64,000 nt of DNA from Gracilimonas amylolytica (GTDB lineage Bacteria > Bacteroidota > Rhodothermia > Balneolales > Balneolaceae): assembly GCF_002911695.1 (NCBI RefSeq), contig NZ_PQBS01000008.1, positions 1 through 64,000 of the forward strand, in the 5' to 3' direction. The translations under genes were made by a program, and so were the position numbers. Of this stretch, positions 41,649 through 51,333 are shown piece after piece. Position 1 is the first letter of the stretch. Each line of letters opens with the position of its first letter. The notes beneath the pieces were generated by a model. It had not been told where the DNA came from. It worked only from the letters and a program-made list of their open reading frames with translations, and did no database searches.

Positions 41649-42152
41649 ATGGATATGTCAAAAAAATATAAATGGGCTCTTTCAGGACTGATCATCATGA
41701 CGGTTTTGAATGCCGTTATTCTGGTCTTCGTATGGATGGACCATAACGATGGGCGCGACTGGCACAAACATCGCAGCAATGACCGTGATAAGAACAGCTC
41801 CCAGCAATTTATGAAGAATGAACTTGGGTTATCTGATGAACAATCTGATAAGATCTCAGCCCTGAGGCGAGAACACTTTGGTGAGATCCGCTCTATTAAA
41901 AAAGAACTGGATGACACACGCCGCTCTTACCTGAATTATATTCTCATGAACGAGGATCACGAACCCCAAATGCGTGACTCTTTAGTTAACACACTTACCA
42001 AAGGTTATGCCGAGATCGAGGAATCCCTTTATGTGCACATGCAGGATATCCGCGAGGTCCTGAACGACGAGCAGGCTCAACGTTTTAAAGAATTTATGCA
42101 ACGGCACGGGCAACAGGAAAATGACCGAAACAGGAAAAACAGACGTGACTGA
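41649..42152 (+). CDS. Membrane-anchored Spy/CnrX-like periplasmic sensor
   Basis: 167 residues from the ATG at 41649, one base after the anti-sigma stop. An N-terminal transmembrane helix (WALSGLIIMTVLNAVILVFVW) precedes a periplasmic all-helical hairpin: LGLSDEQSDKISALRREHF, and VLNDEQAQRFKEFMQR at the end. The same plan as CnrX/NccX/Spy-like heavy-metal sensors, with a His/Asp/Met-containing stretch (DHNDGRDWHKHRSND) after the helix. It likely modulates the anti-sigma factor. Confidence 0.75.
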   Translation: MDMSKKYKWALSGLIIMTVLNAVILVFVWMDHNDGRDWHKHRSNDRDKNSSQQFMKNELGLSDEQSDKISALRREHFGEIRSIKKELDDTRRSYLNYILMNEDHEPQMRDSLVNTLTKGYAEIEESLYVHMQDIREVLNDEQAQRFKEFMQRHGQQENDRNRKNRRD

Positions 42153-42228
42153 TCTGCATATCTTTTACTCTTTTCCATTTAGTTGATCAGTTCGAAGTTC
42201 GGGGGATTTATCCGTATCTTCAGGGTCT

Positions 42229-43341
42229 ATGACTATTACTGACACGACCCAAAAAACCGACCTGAAAGCACTCACTAAAGACGAACTGAATCACTTTTGT
42301 TCAGAACTTGGTCTGCAAAGCTTTCGCTCCGATCAGATCTTCCAATGGCTTTACCAGAAAGGAGTCTCTGATTTTGAGGATATGACCAACCTCTCCAAAG
42401 ATCTCAGAGAAAAACTGCGTGAGATCGCCACGATCAACCGGATCAAACCGGTTCAGCAGCAGGAATCGCAGGATGGAACCATAAAATTTCTGTTTCAACT
42501 CACAGATGAAGGAAAAGATTATAAGATCGAAGCCGTTCTGATACCGGATTTCTTTGCCGATGGAGCCGCTCGCCGTTTAACCGTTTGTGTATCCTCGCAG
42601 GTAGGTTGTGTCTTTGGATGTGCCTTTTGCGCTACCGGTAAAATGGGATTATTCCGAAACCTCACGCACGGTGAGATCGTGGATCAGGTTCAGTACATCA
42701 ATGATCTGGCTGAAGAAAAATATGGCAAAAAGATCACTAACATTGTCTATATGGGGATGGGTGAACCGCTTCACAATTACAAGGCCATCGTCAATTCCGC
42801 TCATATCATCTCTGACCCACTGAGCATTGAATTATCTCCTAAACGGATTACGGTTTCAACGGTTGGGCTCACCAAACAGATCAAAAAGCTGGCGGATGAT
42901 CAGGAAGAATTCAACCTGGCCATTTCTCTTCACGCCCCTACCGATGTAAAACGTGACGAGATCATGCCGATCAACAGCTCCATGAATCTGGAAAGCCTGG
43001 AAGAAGCCGTCCGATACTACTACAAAGCTACTGAGAAACCGATCACGTATGAATACCTGTTGTTTGATAATTTCAATGACACTCCTCAGGATGCCCGTGA
43101 CCTGGCTAAGATCGTTAAGTGGGTACCCAGTAAGGTAAACATCATCATGTACAACAATGTGGCCGGTGTAGAGCTTAAACGGGCAAGAGAAGAACGGCTT
43201 GATAACTTTATGCGCGAGCTCATCAAAAATGATGTAAGAGCAACCGTTCGCCGAAGCCGGGGAGATGACATTGATGCCGGCTGTGGGCAGTTAGCCATTC
43301 GGGAAGGTGCCCCCAAGGGTAAGACCATGGCGAAGAAATAA
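42229..43341 (+). CDS. rlmN: Dual-specificity 23S rRNA (A2503)/tRNA (A37) C2-methyltransferase
   Basis: 370 residues. Radical SAM enzyme with the cluster motif GCVFGCAFCATGKMG (about 126-140), followed by YMGMGEPLHNY and a C-terminal GDDIDAGCGQL carrying the second catalytic cysteine. Methylates A2503 of 23S rRNA and A37 of some tRNAs. The N-terminal helical domain (QIFQWLYQKGVSDFEDMTNL) is standard. Stand-alone gene. Confidence 0.96.
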   Translation: MTITDTTQKTDLKALTKDELNHFCSELGLQSFRSDQIFQWLYQKGVSDFEDMTNLSKDLREKLREIATINRIKPVQQQESQDGTIKFLFQLTDEGKDYKIEAVLIPDFFADGAARRLTVCVSSQVGCVFGCAFCATGKMGLFRNLTHGEIVDQVQYINDLAEEKYGKKITNIVYMGMGEPLHNYKAIVNSAHIISDPLSIELSPKRITVSTVGLTKQIKKLADDQEEFNLAISLHAPTDVKRDEIMPINSSMNLESLEEAVRYYYKATEKPITYEYLLFDNFNDTPQDARDLAKIVKWVPSKVNIIMYNNVAGVELKRAREERLDNFMRELIKNDVRATVRRSRGDDIDAGCGQLAIREGAPKGKTMAKK

Positions 43342-43376
43342 GAAGAAAAGAAATCAGGACTCAGAATTCAGTTTTC

Positions 43377-43391
43377 CAAGCGGGTCGCTTG
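43377..43391. repeat. Short REP-like hairpin (CAAGCG family)
   Basis: CAAGCG-GGT-CGCTTG, in the context TTCCAAGCGGGTCGCTTGAA. The same element recurs at 52197-52211. Confidence 0.6.
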
Positions 43392-43456
43392 AAACAGAAT
43401 TAGACGGGATGCTTAAAACTGGTGTAAACCGGATAAATCTTAAATCCTGACAATTC

Positions 43457-44560
43457 CTAATCGATCAGTGTGAATACTCTGTCAAATTGAGGCACCCAGT
43501 CTTTGATAGAGAACCAGACAATAGTGGCTTTCCCGATCAGGTGATCTTCAGGTACAAATCCCCAAAAGCGGGAATCCATACTGTTATCGCGGTTATCACC
43601 CATTCCGAAATAATAATTCTGCTGAATGGTATAGGTGTTGGTCTCTTCACCGTTGATGAAGACCTTATCCCCTTCTCTTCTTAGCTCGTTATTTTCGTAA
43701 CGCTCGATAATATCTTTATAGACAAACCAGTTCTCATTGTTCAGTTCGATCTGTTGTCCTTCAAAGGGAACCACGATCTCTCTCATTTGATCCGGATTAT
43801 TGAAGGCCCGGGAAAAATCGCCCTGACTCTGAGTATAATTTCGGTCAACGGCATTAGGATCCATCACATTCAGATACATCGTATCGATCTCTGCCCAGCT
43901 ACGGACCTGCTCTGCCACCTGATCCGTCATATTCACAATGTAGGTACTGTTATTGTCGTAACCGACCAATTCACCCCCAACAGACTCCATTTTGGCACTG
44001 CTCAACCTGATGCGGTCGGCCATTTTAAGTACATAGTGTTTTTGCAGGCCTTCATGTTCTTTTTCCCTCTCTCCGTTGATGTATAACACCTTATCCTTTA
44101 TAGACATGGTGTCTCCCGGAAGAGCCACAGCCCGTTTGATATAATTCGTTTTTTGTGATACCGGCTTAACTTCCCACGGTACATTGAAGACAAAAATGTC
44201 ATTCCGTTCTACATCCCTCAATCCCGGAAGGCGGGTCCATGGCAATTTAACACCGGGTACACAGGCTCCCTGTACAAAAGGAATACAAAGCCCCATAGGT
44301 GTTCTTGGCCCGTAAGTTATATTGGATACGATAAGCAGGTCACCCGTCATCAGGGTTTTTTCCATTGATGGGGTCGGGATCTTGTAGGAACCAAATAAAA
44401 ATGCCCTTAGGATCGCTGCAGCAACAAATGCAAACAGGATCGCATCCAGCCACTCCCTCAGCCAGGATTTAGCTTTCTTGTTTTCTTCCTCTACCTTCGC
44501 CTTCTTTTTTTGCCAGTATGAACTGTTATCCTGATCTTCAGGCGTCTTATCGTCTTTCAA
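43457..44560 (-). CDS. lepB: Signal peptidase I
   Basis: 367 residues. Removes signal peptides at the outer face of the inner membrane. The catalytic Ser is in IPTPSMEKTLMTGD (S65), the catalytic Lys in NYIKRAVALPGD (K142), and the box E-like MGDNRDNSMDSRFWGFVP near the end. An N-terminal transmembrane anchor spans about 38-57. A large insertion between the Lys box and the last box (about 150-310) is usual in Bacteroidota enzymes. Last gene of the lepA operon. Confidence 0.95.
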   Translation of the reverse strand: MKDDKTPEDQDNSSYWQKKKAKVEEENKKAKSWLREWLDAILFAFVAAAILRAFLFGSYKIPTPSMEKTLMTGDLLIVSNITYGPRTPMGLCIPFVQGACVPGVKLPWTRLPGLRDVERNDIFVFNVPWEVKPVSQKTNYIKRAVALPGDTMSIKDKVLYINGEREKEHEGLQKHYVLKMADRIRLSSAKMESVGGELVGYDNNSTYIVNMTDQVAEQVRSWAEIDTMYLNVMDPNAVDRNYTQSQGDFSRAFNNPDQMREIVVPFEGQQIELNNENWFVYKDIIERYENNELRREGDKVFINGEETNTYTIQQNYYFGMGDNRDNSMDSRFWGFVPEDHLIGKATIVWFSIKDWVPQFDRVFTLID

Positions 44561-44568
44561 ATTCTAAG

Positions 44569-45153
44569 CTATTTTGTATTAATGTGTGAAGGTTTTTTGA
44601 TCTCTTCCTTCTTGTATTCACCCGCCAGGTACGACACTTTATACCACTGACTTCTTTCCGGCGAATAAAAATAATCCACGTATTCTTTTGGTGACGCGTC
44701 TCTTAATTCTTTGGTCAAGGTACGCTTAACCTGTGGCATCAGATCCACATAGCGGCTTGCTCCAACATATACCAAACCATTGTCGAAGGGGCCCTCAAGA
44801 TCCAGCACCATCATCGGAATGTAGCCATCTATGATGAACCAATATTCAAATTGAATGGATTTACCATCTCTGAGATATCCGTCCTTTTCAATGATATCTT
44901 CCACGGTTTGAGTGGGATCGCCGTAGGCACTCTGAAGTACCGCACGTATCTCGATGGCCGGCATTCTATCCAGCTCGTTAAAGTTAAATCCCTGCCCGGT
45001 CCATTTGATATCTGAGAACTGCTGCTGAAATTTAGCCCGGTCTTCATTGCTGACCTTCTTGATGACCGGTTCCTCAAACTGTGCCTGTGCGGCCGTTGAG
45101 ATCATGACCATCATGATGAAAAAGAACAATACACGTTTCATTAAATTCTGCAT
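44569..45153 (-). CDS. Secreted protein of unknown function between lepA and lepB
   Basis: 194 residues. Signal peptide (MKRVLFFFIMMVMISTAAQA). The mature part is mixed alpha/beta: EDRAKFQQQFSDIKWTGQGF and LVYVGASRYVDLMPQVKRTL. It resembles uncharacterised periplasmic proteins of this group. It lies six bases from lepA and eight from lepB, so the three are one operon and it may relate to envelope protein maturation. No family assigned. Confidence 0.65.
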   Translation of the reverse strand: MQNLMKRVLFFFIMMVMISTAAQAQFEEPVIKKVSNEDRAKFQQQFSDIKWTGQGFNFNELDRMPAIEIRAVLQSAYGDPTQTVEDIIEKDGYLRDGKSIQFEYWFIIDGYIPMMVLDLEGPFDNGLVYVGASRYVDLMPQVKRTLTKELRDASPKEYVDYFYSPERSQWYKVSYLAGEYKKEEIKKPSHINTK

Positions 45154-45159
45154 AATTTT

Positions 45160-46962
45160 TTACCTGTCGTCTTCGTCCATGGATAAAACTGCGAGGAAGG
45201 CTTCCTGCGGAATTTCCACAGTTCCTACCTGCTTCATTCGTTTTTTACCTTCCTTTTGTTTCTCCAAAAGTTTTCGTTTTCGTGAGATATCACCACCATA
45301 ACATTTTGCGGTAACATCTTTACGCATAGCACGAACGGTATCGCGGGCAATTACCCGGTTTCCGATCGCCGCCTGTACAGCTACTTCAAACTGTTGCTGA
45401 GGAATAAGTTCCTTTAATTTTGCACAAACTTTCCGACCAAGGTGGTAGGCCTTGTCTCGGTGCGTGATACTTGACAGTGCATCCACCTGATCTCCGTTCA
45501 ACAATATATCCAAACGTACGAGATCGCCTTTTCGGTATTCAATAAATTCGTAATCCAGTGAGGCATATCCACGCGTTCCGGATTTAAGTCGGTCGTAGAA
45601 ATCAAAGACCACTTCCGCCATTGGTAGTTCATACGTTATTTCAACGCGATTATTTTGCATGAATAACTGATTCACGTAAATACCACGGCGATCCTGACAC
45701 AATTTCATCACAGGACCGATATAATCGGCCGGGGTGATGATACTCGCTTTGATATACGGTTCATAGATCGCTTCAATATCTCCAACCGCCGGCATCTGAC
45801 TTGGGTTATCAACCTGAATGCGGTCTCCTTCCACCAGTTCCACCTCATATTGCACGTTAGGAACCGTGGTAATGATATCGATATCAAACTCACGGTCCAG
45901 GCGCTCCTGCACGATCTCCATATGCAACAGCCCCAGGAATCCGGCTCTGAATCCGAATCCAAGTGCTTTCGAGGTTTCCGGTTCGTATGTCAGAGAAGCA
46001 TCATTCAGCTGCAATTTCTCAAGGGCAGCACGCAGGTCTTCAAAATCATCGGCATCCGTCGGAAATATTCCACTGAATACCATTGGCTTAGCTTCCTGAT
46101 ATCCCGGAATAGGTTCCTTGGCAGGATTATCAACTTTAGTAATGGTATCACCGACACGCACATCCTGTAAGGATTTCACACTGCCGATCACATACCCAAC
46201 CTCTCCGGCCCGAAGTTCTTTGGTTGGCTCTTGTTTCATTTTCAGATAGCCGATCTCTTCCGCGTAGTACTCTTCAAGATTCGACATAAATTTGAAAAGA
46301 TCGCCTTTTCTGAGAACGCCTTCCATCACCCGTACATAAGCTATAGAACCGCGGTAGGTGTTGAAGATCGAGTCAAAGATCAAAGCACGCAATGGCTTAT
46401 CTTCCTCTCTTTTGGGTCCCGGAACCTTATCCACAATTTCTTCGAGTAGCTCATCCACACCCTCTCCGGTTTTACCGGACACATGCAGAATATCCTCATA
46501 GTCACACCCGATCAGATCCACGATCTGCTGACCAATATTCTCAGGATCGGCTCCCGGAAGGTCGATCTTATTCAAAACAGGAATGATCTCCAGGTTTTGC
46601 TCGATGGCCTGATAGAGGTTAGAAATGGTCTGTGCCTCAATACCCTGAGCCGCATCTACCACCAAAATAGCTCCTTCACAGGCTTTCAGAGCACGGGAAA
46701 CTTCGTAGGCAAAATCCACGTGACCGGGGGTATCGATCAAATTGAAAATGTAATTCTCACCATTTGGCCGTTTATAATCCATGCGAATGGCGTGACTCTT
46801 GATGGTAATACCACGTTCACGCTCCAGGTCCATATCATCCAGCATTTGCTCTTTCATGTCCCGTTCGCTAATAGCGCCGGTCTTCTGTAAAAGGCGGTCT
46901 GCCAGAGTGGATTTCCCATGGTCAATATGGGCAATGATGCAAAAATTTCGAATGTTATTCAT
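45160..46962 (-). CDS. lepA: Elongation factor 4 (LepA)
   Basis: 600 residues. Ribosomal GTPase that back-translocates stalled ribosomes. G1 [15 protein letters not shown] (about 11-25), G2/G3 [15 protein letters not shown] and [16 protein letters not shown]4 NKIDLPGA. The LepA-specific C-terminal domain includes [20 protein letters not shown] (about 570-589), which separates it from EF-G. Start of the lepA-orf-lepB operon. Confidence 0.97.
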   Translation of the reverse strand: MNNIRNFCIIAHIDHGKSTLADRLLQKTGAISERDMKEQMLDDMDLERERGITIKSHAIRMDYKRPNGENYIFNLIDTPGHVDFAYEVSRALKACEGAILVVDAAQGIEAQTISNLYQAIEQNLEIIPVLNKIDLPGADPENIGQQIVDLIGCDYEDILHVSGKTGEGVDELLEEIVDKVPGPKREEDKPLRALIFDSIFNTYRGSIAYVRVMEGVLRKGDLFKFMSNLEEYYAEEIGYLKMKQEPTKELRAGEVGYVIGSVKSLQDVRVGDTITKVDNPAKEPIPGYQEAKPMVFSGIFPTDADDFEDLRAALEKLQLNDASLTYEPETSKALGFGFRAGFLGLLHMEIVQERLDREFDIDIITTVPNVQYEVELVEGDRIQVDNPSQMPAVGDIEAIYEPYIKASIITPADYIGPVMKLCQDRRGIYVNQLFMQNNRVEITYELPMAEVVFDFYDRLKSGTRGYASLDYEFIEYRKGDLVRLDILLNGDQVDALSSITHRDKAYHLGRKVCAKLKELIPQQQFEVAVQAAIGNRVIARDTVRAMRKDVTAKCYGGDISRKRKLLEKQKEGKKRMKQVGTVEIPQEAFLAVLSMDEDDR

Positions 46963-47109
46963 GAATTGAATAGGATAAGAGTGCGTCTCACTTTAATCAA
47001 TAAAGATACAAATAAGGCGGGAGCTGTTAAAATGCGGTTAACGGTTATTTGAGAAAATGTTTAACCGTTTCAAAACCCTTGCAAACCTAACATGCCCGCT
47101 CACAATTAT

Positions 47110-47493
47110 TTACTCACCGATATGCTTGTGAGTCCCCTTACTGTGGCGTTTTCGAAGCTTTTTAATGACCTTATGGAGCGGAATTTCTTTCTCAGCCAAC
47201 AGAAGCATCAGGTGAAAAATCAGGTCGGCTGACTCGTTGATCGTCTCTTTGTCCTTCTTATTCTTTGATGCGATCACCGTTTCTACCGCTTCCTCACCTA
47301 CTTTTTGGGCGATCTTATCAATGCCTTTTTTGAACATAGAAGTAGTGTAAGAGCCATCCGGCATCTCTTTTTTGCGGTCGTAAATAAGCTCTTCCAGCTC
47401 AATTAAAAATTCAAAGTCTTTTTGTGTGATCGTTTTAATATCAGCCATGTCTATTTGTTTTGTGCAATTTTTTGCGGTTGTGAAGTTCTCCAT
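47110..47493 (-). CDS. hisE: Phosphoribosyl-ATP diphosphatase
   Basis: 127 residues from the ATG at 47493, preceded by AGGAGG at ideal spacing; an upstream TTG reading is discarded. MazG-like helical fold: DGSYTTSMFKKGIDKIAQKV, GEEAVETVIASKNKKD, ESADLIFHLMLLLAEKE, with the Glu/Asp metal ligands. Hydrolyses phosphoribosyl-ATP in histidine synthesis. No fused HisI domain. hisA and hisF lie about 5-7 kb away on the other strand, so the pathway is split here. Confidence 0.93.
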   Translation of the reverse strand: MENFTTAKNCTKQIDMADIKTITQKDFEFLIELEELIYDRKKEMPDGSYTTSMFKKGIDKIAQKVGEEAVETVIASKNKKDKETINESADLIFHLMLLLAEKEIPLHKVIKKLRKRHSKGTHKHIGE

Positions 47494-47555
47494 TTTAAGC
47501 CTCCTATACAACGAATTTCCTAAAATTTAACACGGCTTTTTAAAACACGTGGGAT

Positions 47556-48755
47556 CTACCTTACTTCATTATTCTCGTTTTCCCCATATCCGGTCATTTC
47601 AACAAAACCATTTCCTGTAATTTCTTCCCCATTCATAACCCCTCTCAGCCTAAGCACCCCTTCAAAATATCGAACCGAAACATCCATTTCCTGATCGGGA
47701 AAGGCTGTTTCTACCTGTAGATCTATATTCTTTCCGGGAATGCTCAGGTTCCAGGTAGATGGATAATTTGCTCCGCTGTGAGGACTTTTCCAGGTATCCA
47801 ACACCTCAAGAGTTACCTCTCCCGTATCAAAATTCACTTTATTGCCATCCGGATCTATGACAGAACCATTGGTAAATTCACTGACTGATCCATCAGAATT
47901 TCTGAGCTGATAGTACATGATCTCATAGTTATTGGATAGCTGAATGGAAAACCAATCCCACCCTTCCTGATCTTCATCAAGGGCAGACGTACTCCATTCA
48001 TGATCCATCCAGCTATCACCGGAAACACGATATTCCTGTCCGTCTTTAGTGATCACCCCGTTCGTCTGCATTCTTGTGAATGCCAGGTAGTAGGAAGCAT
48101 TTCCTTTTTCAGATCCTTTTGGGTCGTATCCTTCCTCCCCCTGAAGTACCAAAGGCTTAGAGGGAGTAATATCGAAATTAATGGAAGTCCCATCTTCCAT
48201 TTCAGCTTGTATATTCACCGTAAAATTCTTGCCATCGCCACTTTCAGTTTCGATCCGTATGATCTCCCAATCTTCAAGCCAGATTCGATGAGGGTCTGCC
48301 TGAGAACCGGCCAACCCGGCCGCTCCACGACTGTATCTTTCCTCAAACACATGGTCTTCTGCTTCAACATCAGACACCGCAAAATGCCCAAGGTATAAAT
48401 GATTGGTATTCCAATTTTCATTAAATGCGTTATCCTGAGCACCTGAATCGGGCGGTGACATCTGACTTCTGAATATTGTGAATTGATATCCAAATTGCCG
48501 GCCATCTTTCGTGAACACATTTCCGGTGTAGTACCACCATTCTGTTCTGAAACCCGGATGCGGACCATGATCGTCCGGAAATACAAACTCCCTGGGTCCT
48601 GTGGCTCTCAGATAACCCTCTTCATCTCCGCCCCCCATCGCTTCTGCAACAGAGATCGATGCCCGGATCTCCTCTTCTTTTGATATCTCCCAAATACCAT
48701 ATCCGATCAGCGCCACGGTAAGGATGATCACGATAAACCAAATACTTTTCTTCAT
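47556..48755 (-). CDS. AttH/CrtC-like lipocalin-domain protein
   Basis: 399 residues. N-terminal signal anchor (WFIVIILTVALIGYGIWEI). The AttH/CrtC two-lipocalin signature is clear: FPDDHGPHPGFRTEWWYYTG (about 61-80), then QFTIFRSQMSP and SGDSWMDHEWSTSALDE (about 232-248). It follows an FtsX-type permease gene, the arrangement of AttEFGH-type export operons. It probably binds a hydrophobic substrate handled by that transporter, on the periplasmic side. Confidence 0.85.
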   Translation of the reverse strand: MKKSIWFIVIILTVALIGYGIWEISKEEEIRASISVAEAMGGGDEEGYLRATGPREFVFPDDHGPHPGFRTEWWYYTGNVFTKDGRQFGYQFTIFRSQMSPPDSGAQDNAFNENWNTNHLYLGHFAVSDVEAEDHVFEERYSRGAAGLAGSQADPHRIWLEDWEIIRIETESGDGKNFTVNIQAEMEDGTSINFDITPSKPLVLQGEEGYDPKGSEKGNASYYLAFTRMQTNGVITKDGQEYRVSGDSWMDHEWSTSALDEDQEGWDWFSIQLSNNYEIMYYQLRNSDGSVSEFTNGSVIDPDGNKVNFDTGEVTLEVLDTWKSPHSGANYPSTWNLSIPGKNIDLQVETAFPDQEMDVSVRYFEGVLRLRGVMNGEEITGNGFVEMTGYGENENNEVR

Positions 48756-48783
48756 TATTAAAAAGATTTCTTAAACATATTTA

Positions 48784-51333
48784 TCATTCATTTCTGAGTG
48801 CATCAGCGGGATTTGCCTCGGCCATTTTTTTGGAAGGATAGACACCTGCCAAAAGCGCGGCAATAAATGCGAGTCCAACAGCTTGAAGCAGTACATCCGG
48901 AGTGATCATAAATTGCAGAGTCCAACCAAATGACCTCAGGTTGATCACATAAACGAGGATATAGGCCATCAGGATCCCAAGGGGTACTGAAAGAATTCCT
49001 GCCATGAGGCCCATCACACCGGTTTGACTGATCACATAATTCCAAAGTTGTCCCGGGGTCATACCATTTGCTCTGAGTACTGCCAGCTCTCTGGATCGTT
49101 CTAACTGCAAGGCCATGAGGGCACTTAACACTCCCATGAAAGCCACGATGATGGCAAGTAGCCGAAGGACCACTGTCACGGTAAAGGTTCTGTCAAAGAT
49201 CTCAATGGAAGCTTCCCGTAACCCCCGGTTTGACCTGATGAAAACCTCCTGCATACCGTCTGCCCTGACTCTTAGCCGATTTACCAGTTCATTTACATCA
49301 ACATCCTCTTCAGCATACAAAGCGAGACCTGAGATCGCATCATCATTGAAATAACGGTTATAGATCTTTCGGTTCATAGTAACGGTCCCAATGTCAGAAG
49401 CGTAGTCAAAGTTTATGGCTTTGATGGTGAAAGGAACTTTACCCGCATCTGTCTGTATGATCAGCGTATCATTCAATCCGATATTCTTACGATAGGCATA
49501 AACTTCTGAGATCATAACAATTGGTTCGGTATCGTAAACCTCCCAAAAGGCATTCTCCCCCACTTTCAACTGATACGCTTCTTCTGCGGCATCGCCATGA
49601 TCAATAGCTACCAGATTATCCGTACCAAAGTTTGTTCTGATTTGTACGCTTCTCACAGACCCGGCCTGCTCAACCCCTTTTGTGGCCTTCAATACCTCAA
49701 TCAGATCAGGTGCAAGCTCTGAATCTGCCGTTCTGGCTACAGAACTTGGGGGCTGAATATAAACATCAGCCTGAAGCTGAGATCCTAACCAGGATACGAC
49801 CGTGGTCCTGAAACTGTCTACCATTACACCTACACCGACTGTTGCCGCTACGGCCACCACCAGGGCGGCTATTGCCACTGAGGTTCTGCTCAATTCAGTG
49901 ACCACTCCCCGTACGGCCATTTTACCGATCATTCCGTTTACTTTACCAAATATCGGCCTGAACAGCTTGGCCATTCCAACGATCAAAGCCGGCACGATCA
50001 GTGAAAAACCCACGATCATAAAAAGTAATGAGGAATACCCGGCCGCAATTCCGCCATTTGGCACCAACAATATCAGCCCACCAATGCTGCCAACCAATAT
50101 ACCTGCGCCTGCCAATGGAAATATTCGGCTCAGGATCTTTGATTCATTCGAAGATCGTTTCAGAACTGTAGTAACTTCGGCTTTTGAAGCTTCCCTTGCC
50201 GGCCAGTAGGCAGCTATCAGGGTCGCCCCAAGTCCAAGTAACAATCCTTTTGTTATTGAATAAGGATCGATCGACAATTGTTGAACCGAGAGGACAAAGT
50301 AGAGATCATTGATGGATTGGGTAACCAGTTGAACCAACACCTGTGCCAGAAAAATACCGGCAATAATTCCCAATAAGGTTCCCAAAAACCCAATGAAGAG
50401 GGCTTCCTTTAAAATGGTAAATAGGATCTCGTTGCGGGATACTCCGAGAGCTCTCATCCGACCGATCAACGGTCGCCTCTGTACCACAGAAAAGGTCATG
50501 GTATTGTAGATCAAAAACATGCCAACCAGCAACGCCAGCATACTGAGTGCCTGCAGGTTGAACTCAAAAGCCCGTGTCATTTGTGCCACTGTTTCGGTAC
50601 GGGATTCCGAGCGCACGATCGCGGCCCCTTCTGGTAAAACGGATTCAATGCGTTGTTTTATGGTTCCTTCCTGATTTTCATCTATGATCAGGTCAATGCG
50701 GGAAAGCTGCCCTTGCATCCCAAAAAGCCGTTGTGCAGTATTGATATCTATGAGGAGAATACTCTCCAGTGCTTGCCTGCTGCGCTCATTTTCTACTTCG
50801 ATCAGTCCGATTAGCTGGATGTCGTGATATACCCCGGCAACTTCTGTTACCAATGTATCTCCGACCTCTACTTCCATTTCCTGAGCCGTATTTTGAGATA
50901 TCAACCCTGTGTTTCTACCACCTATGAACTTGGAGAGATCTATTCCAGCTTCCTGACTTGCAAAATCTCTAAACGGAGCTTCAGCGATCGGATCCACTCC
51001 CAACACCTGAACGGTTCGGTTCAAACCCTGAATCCTTCCATAACCTTCTATAACAGGAGCCGAGCTCCTGATTCCGGCTTCGATCCTAACCGAACGGTAA
51101 ACTGATTCATCCAGATCCTCTGAGACTCCCTGAATTTGATGGGTTGCCTTACCTGTTACCGCTTCAGTAGATAACTCAAAAGCTTTCTCTGCGCTTGAAT
51201 TGGACAAATCTATGGACACAACCACGGCAACTCCCAAAGCCACCCCAAGAATAGACAGACCAAAATGCCAGGGATGTCTCAGCAAAAACCTCAGGCTTGA
51301 TAACCAGATCAGATCTTTGTTTTCTGAACTCAT
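48784..51333 (-). CDS. ABC transporter permease, FtsX/MacB type
   Basis: 849 residues. Two FtsX-type four-helix units with large periplasmic domains: an N-terminal helix (WHFGLSILGVALGVAVVVSI), helix clusters at about 260-400 and 405-500, and a C-terminal set at about 725-845 with the usual AILAGVYPSKKMAEANPADALR ending (here ALLAGVYPSKKMAEANPADA). Partners the adjacent ATPase gene, whose stop codon shares bases with this start, and probably the AttH-like protein downstream. Confidence 0.9.
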   Translation of the reverse strand: MSSENKDLIWLSSLRFLLRHPWHFGLSILGVALGVAVVVSIDLSNSSAEKAFELSTEAVTGKATHQIQGVSEDLDESVYRSVRIEAGIRSSAPVIEGYGRIQGLNRTVQVLGVDPIAEAPFRDFASQEAGIDLSKFIGGRNTGLISQNTAQEMEVEVGDTLVTEVAGVYHDIQLIGLIEVENERSRQALESILLIDINTAQRLFGMQGQLSRIDLIIDENQEGTIKQRIESVLPEGAAIVRSESRTETVAQMTRAFEFNLQALSMLALLVGMFLIYNTMTFSVVQRRPLIGRMRALGVSRNEILFTILKEALFIGFLGTLLGIIAGIFLAQVLVQLVTQSINDLYFVLSVQQLSIDPYSITKGLLLGLGATLIAAYWPAREASKAEVTTVLKRSSNESKILSRIFPLAGAGILVGSIGGLILLVPNGGIAAGYSSLLFMIVGFSLIVPALIVGMAKLFRPIFGKVNGMIGKMAVRGVVTELSRTSVAIAALVVAVAATVGVGVMVDSFRTTVVSWLGSQLQADVYIQPPSSVARTADSELAPDLIEVLKATKGVEQAGSVRSVQIRTNFGTDNLVAIDHGDAAEEAYQLKVGENAFWEVYDTEPIVMISEVYAYRKNIGLNDTLIIQTDAGKVPFTIKAINFDYASDIGTVTMNRKIYNRYFNDDAISGLALYAEEDVDVNELVNRLRVRADGMQEVFIRSNRGLREASIEIFDRTFTVTVVLRLLAIIVAFMGVLSALMALQLERSRELAVLRANGMTPGQLWNYVISQTGVMGLMAGILSVPLGILMAYILVYVINLRSFGWTLQFMITPDVLLQAVGLAFIAALLAGVYPSKKMAEANPADALRNE

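Noticed and set aside
47494-47511. Upstream start for hisE
   Set aside because: It would be a TTG lying in the AGGAGG ribosome site of the ATG at 47493.
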